7,794 nucleotides of DNA from Candidatus Peregrinibacteria bacterium. Lineage in GTDB: Bacteria > Patescibacteriota > Gracilibacteria > Peribacterales > Peribacteraceae. Both the position numbers and the translations under genes were made by a program. The notes beneath the pieces were generated by a model, which was not told the DNA's origin, made no database searches, and saw only the letters and a program-made list of their open reading frames with translations. The stretch lies in contig VGKZ01000050.1 of the NCBI GenBank assembly GCA_016866815.1, positions 1 to 7,794 of the forward strand. The letters are read 5' to 3'. Positions 5,268 to 7,794 of the stretch are shown piece after piece (within the stretch, counting starts at the first letter, position 1; each line of letters begins with the position of its first letter).

Positions 5268-5296
5268 TTGACATATGTAATAATAAGATGCTTAAT
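5268..5296 (+). promoter_or_regulatory. Probable promoter of the aldolase gene
   Basis: A perfect TTGACA (5268-5273) is followed after 17 bases by CTTAAT (5291-5296), four of six matches to TATAAT. An alternative pair is TTGGCA (5259-5264) with TAATAA 17 bases on. Transcription would start near 5303, leaving a leader of about 120 bases before ATG 5426. Confidence 0.5.
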
Positions 5297-5323
5297 ATCC
5301 TTATATGCTCACAGAGGGCCAGC

Positions 5324-5343
5324 GACATGCCTGGAAAGATGTC
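5324..5343 (+). promoter_or_regulatory. GGA-loop hairpin in the aldolase leader
   Basis: GACAT (5324-5328) and ATGTC (5339-5343) are perfect complements around a ten-base loop containing CTGGAAA. Two more GGA triplets follow at about 5350 and 5379. CsrA sites are GGA triplets in hairpin loops, so the neighbouring CsrA proteins could bind here. The site is some 80 bases from the start codon, so it would act on stability or structure, not by covering the start. Confidence 0.3.
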
Positions 5344-5425
5344 ATCCGAGGAGTCGAATAGTGCGGTGTAGAAGCAACGGAGAACACGTGGTAGGGTACG
5401 GGCACTCATTTTCACATACTCATCT

Positions 5426-6346
5426 ATGTCTCCCTCTTCCCCCTCCCTGAAAGAACCCGCCGGATTCGAAGCCGCGAAGCGACGCATCGCAGGACCTGGT
5501 TTCATCGCCGCGCTCGACCAGAGCGGCGGCAGCACGCCGAAAGCACTTGCTGCCTATGGCATCCAGGAAAATGCTTGGGGGGATGATAAGGAAAAGATGT
5601 TCGAGTTGATGCATCAAATGCGCACGCGCATCATCGTGAACTCCGCCTTCGACAAGCGCATCTCCGGCGCCATTCTCTTCGAGAGAACCATGAACAGCGT
5701 TGTGGAAGGCCTGCCGACGGCTCGGTACCTGTGGGAGGAGAAAAACATCGTCCCGTTTGTGAAAGTGGATGAAGGCCTCGCCGAGGAGAGTGAGGGCGTA
5801 CAGCTGATGAAGCCGATGACAAAGCTCGATCCCCTACTTGCAAGCGCCGTCCAGCACGGCGTTTTCGGCACCAAGATGCGCTCCGTGATCAATACTGCAA
5901 ATGAGAAAGGCATCGCTGCGGTCGTTGCGCAGCAGTTTGAAATCGGCGACAAGATTCTCGCTGTGGGTCTGATGCCGATTCTGGAACCGGAGGTGAATAT
6001 CAAATCGCCGGACAAGGCTGCAAGCGAGGCTATTCTGCGTGATGAGCTCCTCAAGCGCCTGGATGCACTGCCCAAGAAAACCATGGTGATGCTGAAGCTC
6101 TCCCTGCCCGAAGAAGCGGGCTTCTATGAAGCGCTGATCCGTCACCCGAACGTCCTGCGCGTTGTCGCGCTGTCCGGCGGATACAGCTGTGAAGAAGCGA
6201 ACAGGAGACTCGGTAAGAACCTGGGAATGACCGCCAGCTTCTCCAGGGCGCTCGTCGAAAATCTCCGAGCAGACCAGTCTGATGCAGAGTTTACGAAAGC
6301 GCTGAACGATTGCATCGAAAGCATCTATCAGGCATCGGTGACCTGA
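5426..6346 (+). CDS. fda: Class I fructose-1,6-bisphosphate aldolase
   Basis: The enzyme reversibly splits fructose 1,6-bisphosphate into glyceraldehyde 3-phosphate and dihydroxyacetone phosphate in the cytoplasm, using a Schiff-base lysine and no metal. The 306-residue protein closely follows the bacterial class I type of Staphylococcus (about 296 residues): GFIAALDQSGGSTPKAL at 25-41, GAILFE at 81-86, PFVKVDEG at 110-117, FGTKMRS at 147-153, EPEVN at 187-191, MLKLSLP at 222-228 and ALSGGYS at 248-254. By family alignment K224 is the Schiff-base lysine, with D31, K113 and E188 also in the active site. The ATG 5426 gives an N-terminus about ten residues longer than the Staphylococcus form, and no upstream start is available. 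No Shine-Dalgarno precedes it; CATACT at 5415-5420 could give a leaderless message. It is divergent from the fused csrA pair and ends four bases from the stop codon of the convergent small gene. Confidence 0.96.
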   Translation: MSPSSPSLKEPAGFEAAKRRIAGPGFIAALDQSGGSTPKALAAYGIQENAWGDDKEKMFELMHQMRTRIIVNSAFDKRISGAILFERTMNSVVEGLPTARYLWEEKNIVPFVKVDEGLAEESEGVQLMKPMTKLDPLLASAVQHGVFGTKMRSVINTANEKGIAAVVAQQFEIGDKILAVGLMPILEPEVNIKSPDKAASEAILRDELLKRLDALPKKTMVMLKLSLPEEAGFYEALIRHPNVLRVVALSGGYSCEEANRRLGKNLGMTASFSRALVENLRADQSDAEFTKALNDCIESIYQASVT

Positions 6347-6350
6347 GAGT

Positions 6351-6677
6351 TCATTTTCCTTCGAGAAGTCCTTCAACCTCTCGTAATGACCGTGTGCAGT
6401 AAGAGGCAGCTGCCTGGGGATCCATGGACAGCGGGTATTGTAAACCGCGAATGTGCTCTCGAACTTCATCTGTCCAACGCGAATCAAAGGGGCCTCCGAT
6501 TAAGATAGCGTCATCGGAGACTTCGCGACGCAAGACGGCGCGGCGTCCCGCCTCATCGGACTCCAGAACGACGTAATGCTCGGCTCTGTGCATATGATCG
6601 CAGCGTAATACACCGAAGAAACACTCCGCAAGCAACTTCCCATGATAGGGAATTGGCCATGTCCGCAGCACTCTCAT
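6351..6677 (-). CDS. Unrecognised 108-residue protein downstream of yidC
   Basis: I do not recognise this protein. From ATG 6677 it has 108 residues, no signal peptide and no clear membrane segment. Visible features are a Cys/His-rich stretch C-F-F-G-V-L-R-C-D-H-M-H-R-A-E-H at 19-34, which might bind metal, an extended hydrophobic piece DDAILIGGPF (55-64) and a charged C-terminal helix (97-108). The gene starts 20 bases past the yidC stop in the same direction, so it is probably cotranscribed with yidC. The frame is open upstream across yidC, but that part is the yidC shadow. No Shine-Dalgarno is seen, so the start is uncertain. It is not YidD or a Jag/R3H protein by sequence. Its acceptance as a gene rests on position, composition and a tidy tail-to-tail end with the aldolase gene. 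Confidence 0.6.
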   Translation of the reverse strand: MRVLRTWPIPYHGKLLAECFFGVLRCDHMHRAEHYVVLESDEAGRRAVLRREVSDDAILIGGPFDSRWTDEVREHIRGLQYPLSMDPQAAASYCTRSLREVEGLLEGK

Positions 6678-6697
6678 GACAACCGGAAAAAGTGCAA

Positions 6698-7794
6698 TCA
6701 GGATAAAGCCTTTCGATTCACCACCAGCTGCTGGCCTATGCCAAACAGCGTGGAAACACCCCAGTAGAGTGAAACTGCTGCAGGGAATTGCAGCGCGAAG
6801 AACCCGATCATCAGCGGCAGCGCGTAGAGCATGACTTTCTGCTGAATCTCCTGCTGGGACATGCCCTCTTCCTTCTTCTTCTCCGGTTTTCCTTCGTCTT
6901 TCGCGCTCCTCTTTTTCTTGGCAATGGCAAAGCTGAGTTTCATCTGGAAGAACTGCAAAGCGACCAGTGCAATGGGAAAGAAGTACACTTCCGGCACAAG
7001 CAAATCGAGACCGAAGAAGCTGGTACCGAAGGCCCATGTGAGGTGCTGGTACGGCGGATAGAGCAGATGCTTCGACAGTGCCAGAACGGAGCCGTCGCGG
7101 ACGGTGTAGAAGAGCCCGATGAGGATGGGAAACTGCACGAGCATCGGCAGGCAGGACTGCATGGGATTCACCTTGCTCTCCTTCCAGAGCTTCATGGTTT
7201 CCTCCTGCTGCTTCTTGGGATCATCCTTGTACTTCCTGCGGATCTCATCCATCTTCGGCTGCACCGCCTGCATCTTCCGCTGTCCTTCGAGTGCATGCTG
7301 CGTCGGAACGTACAGAATGAGCTTCACGAGAATGGTGACGAGAATGATGGCAATGGCGAGGTTATGACCGGGCAGGAGCGATGCAATGAATATGAAGAGA
7401 TTCAGAAGCGGCTTCGTCACAAACGTCCGGAAAAGCTGCGTACTCACACCCGGCTCGTAGATGGAGAATGCGGCGATCACCGTCCCGCTGCCTGCGGAGA
7501 ATCCTGCGGGAAGAACGAGCTCCGCTTCGTAGTTTCCGTACTCCGAAAAGAGTGAGTACTTCCATGGGGCAAGATCGAATTTCACGCTTGCACCCGGGGT
7601 GAGTGCAGCAGGAGGCGGTACGCATGGCACTGCGTTTTCCTTTGTCAGAAGCTCGGTCTTCGTACCATCGGCTGCAATCTGTCTGATGACGACCGGCGGC
7701 ATGGGGCAGCGATCGTTCAGGGGCAGTGACGTATCCGTGTGATTCTCCAGGACGAGAATGGGATGGTGCTGACCTTTGACCGTTGCATCCTCTG
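6698..7794 (-). CDS. yidC: YidC/Oxa1 membrane insertase, N-terminus beyond window
   Basis: YidC inserts and folds proteins in the cytoplasmic membrane, alone or with SecYEG. The frame is open from the right edge; 364 residues are visible. Visible residues about 1-118 form a beta-rich domain that would lie outside the membrane, with cysteines at 29 and 57. The conserved insertase domain follows: membrane segments near 128-140, 144-162, 213-231, 266-286 and 320-352, a coiled cytoplasmic hairpin (163-208; QRKMQAVQPKMDEIRRKYKDD, then KQQEETMKLWKE), and the signature VNPMQSCLPMLVQFPILIGLFY (208-229). K157 occupies the place of the groove arginine (R73 in SpoIIIJ, R366 in E. coli), keeping the positive charge. 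A lysine-rich loop (291-310) separates the last two membrane segments. The first membrane segment and start are outside the window. Confidence 0.95.
   Translation of the reverse strand, partial: EDATVKGQHHPILVLENHTDTSLPLNDRCPMPPVVIRQIAADGTKTELLTKENAVPCVPPPAALTPGASVKFDLAPWKYSLFSEYGNYEAELVLPAGFSAGSGTVIAAFSIYEPGVSTQLFRTFVTKPLLNLFIFIASLLPGHNLAIAIILVTILVKLILYVPTQHALEGQRKMQAVQPKMDEIRRKYKDDPKKQQEETMKLWKESKVNPMQSCLPMLVQFPILIGLFYTVRDGSVLALSKHLLYPPYQHLTWAFGTSFFGLDLLVPEVYFFPIALVALQFFQMKLSFAIAKKKRSAKDEGKPEKKKEEGMSQQEIQQKVMLYALPLMIGFFALQFPAAVSLYWGVSTLFGIGQQLVVNRKALS

Noticed and set aside
5834..6487. 217-codon open frame on the minus strand
   Set aside because: It is antisense to the aldolase, which is certain from its active-site motifs.
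2344..6700. UGA read as glycine (genetic code 25)
   Set aside because: Every TGA falls at a natural protein end, and read-through would drive the aldolase into the opposing gene. No in-frame TGA interrupts a recognised domain.
6788..7555. 255-codon open frame on the plus strand
   Set aside because: It is antisense to yidC and reads as a Leu/His/Glu-rich shadow of it, with no domain or ribosome-binding site.

Overview
The window looks like moderately GC-rich bacterial chromosome using the standard genetic code. All six gene ends visible inside it are TGA, and each falls where the encoded family normally ends. The gene content (an SLH-anchored surface protein with an unusual C-terminal half, a YidC with a lysine-rich loop, a class I aldolase, small genomic spacers with CPR-style palindromes) fits a Candidatus Peregrinibacteria/Peribacteria-type member of the Patescibacteria. 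That assignment is inference from recall of such proteins, not a search result.

Layout, left to right. 1-1659 (minus) is the N-terminal part of a large secreted S-layer protein: signal peptide, three SLH domains, then Ig-like modules. 1660-2343 holds no convincing gene but is full of inverted repeats and lies in the path of the S-layer transcript; it may be a long structured leader, a small RNA or a cluster of palindromic repeats. 2344-3825 (minus) is cysS. 3902-4381 and 4718-5059 (both minus) are two different proteins, each made of two CsrA domains in one chain, so four CsrA domains sit side by side. Each of these genes is followed by a clear intrinsic terminator. 5060-5425 is a divergent AT-rich promoter region. 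5426-6346 (plus) is a class I fructose-bisphosphate aldolase. It meets tail to tail, with only 4 bases between, a small unrecognised gene (6351-6677, minus) that lies directly downstream of a partial yidC (6698-7794, minus).

The most interesting part is 3860-5430. The fused CsrA genes are the only two genes here with clear Shine-Dalgarno sequences. The terminator hairpin of the downstream one carries an AUGGAU hexaloop, the shape CsrA prefers, just ahead of cysS. The SD of the upstream one lies in the loop of a start-proximal hairpin preceded by many GGA triplets. The divergent aldolase leader also has a hairpin with GGA in its loop. Together this suggests a self-regulating RNA-binding module that may also touch glycolysis and cysteinyl-tRNA synthesis. 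The protein identities are firm; the RNA regulation is inference.
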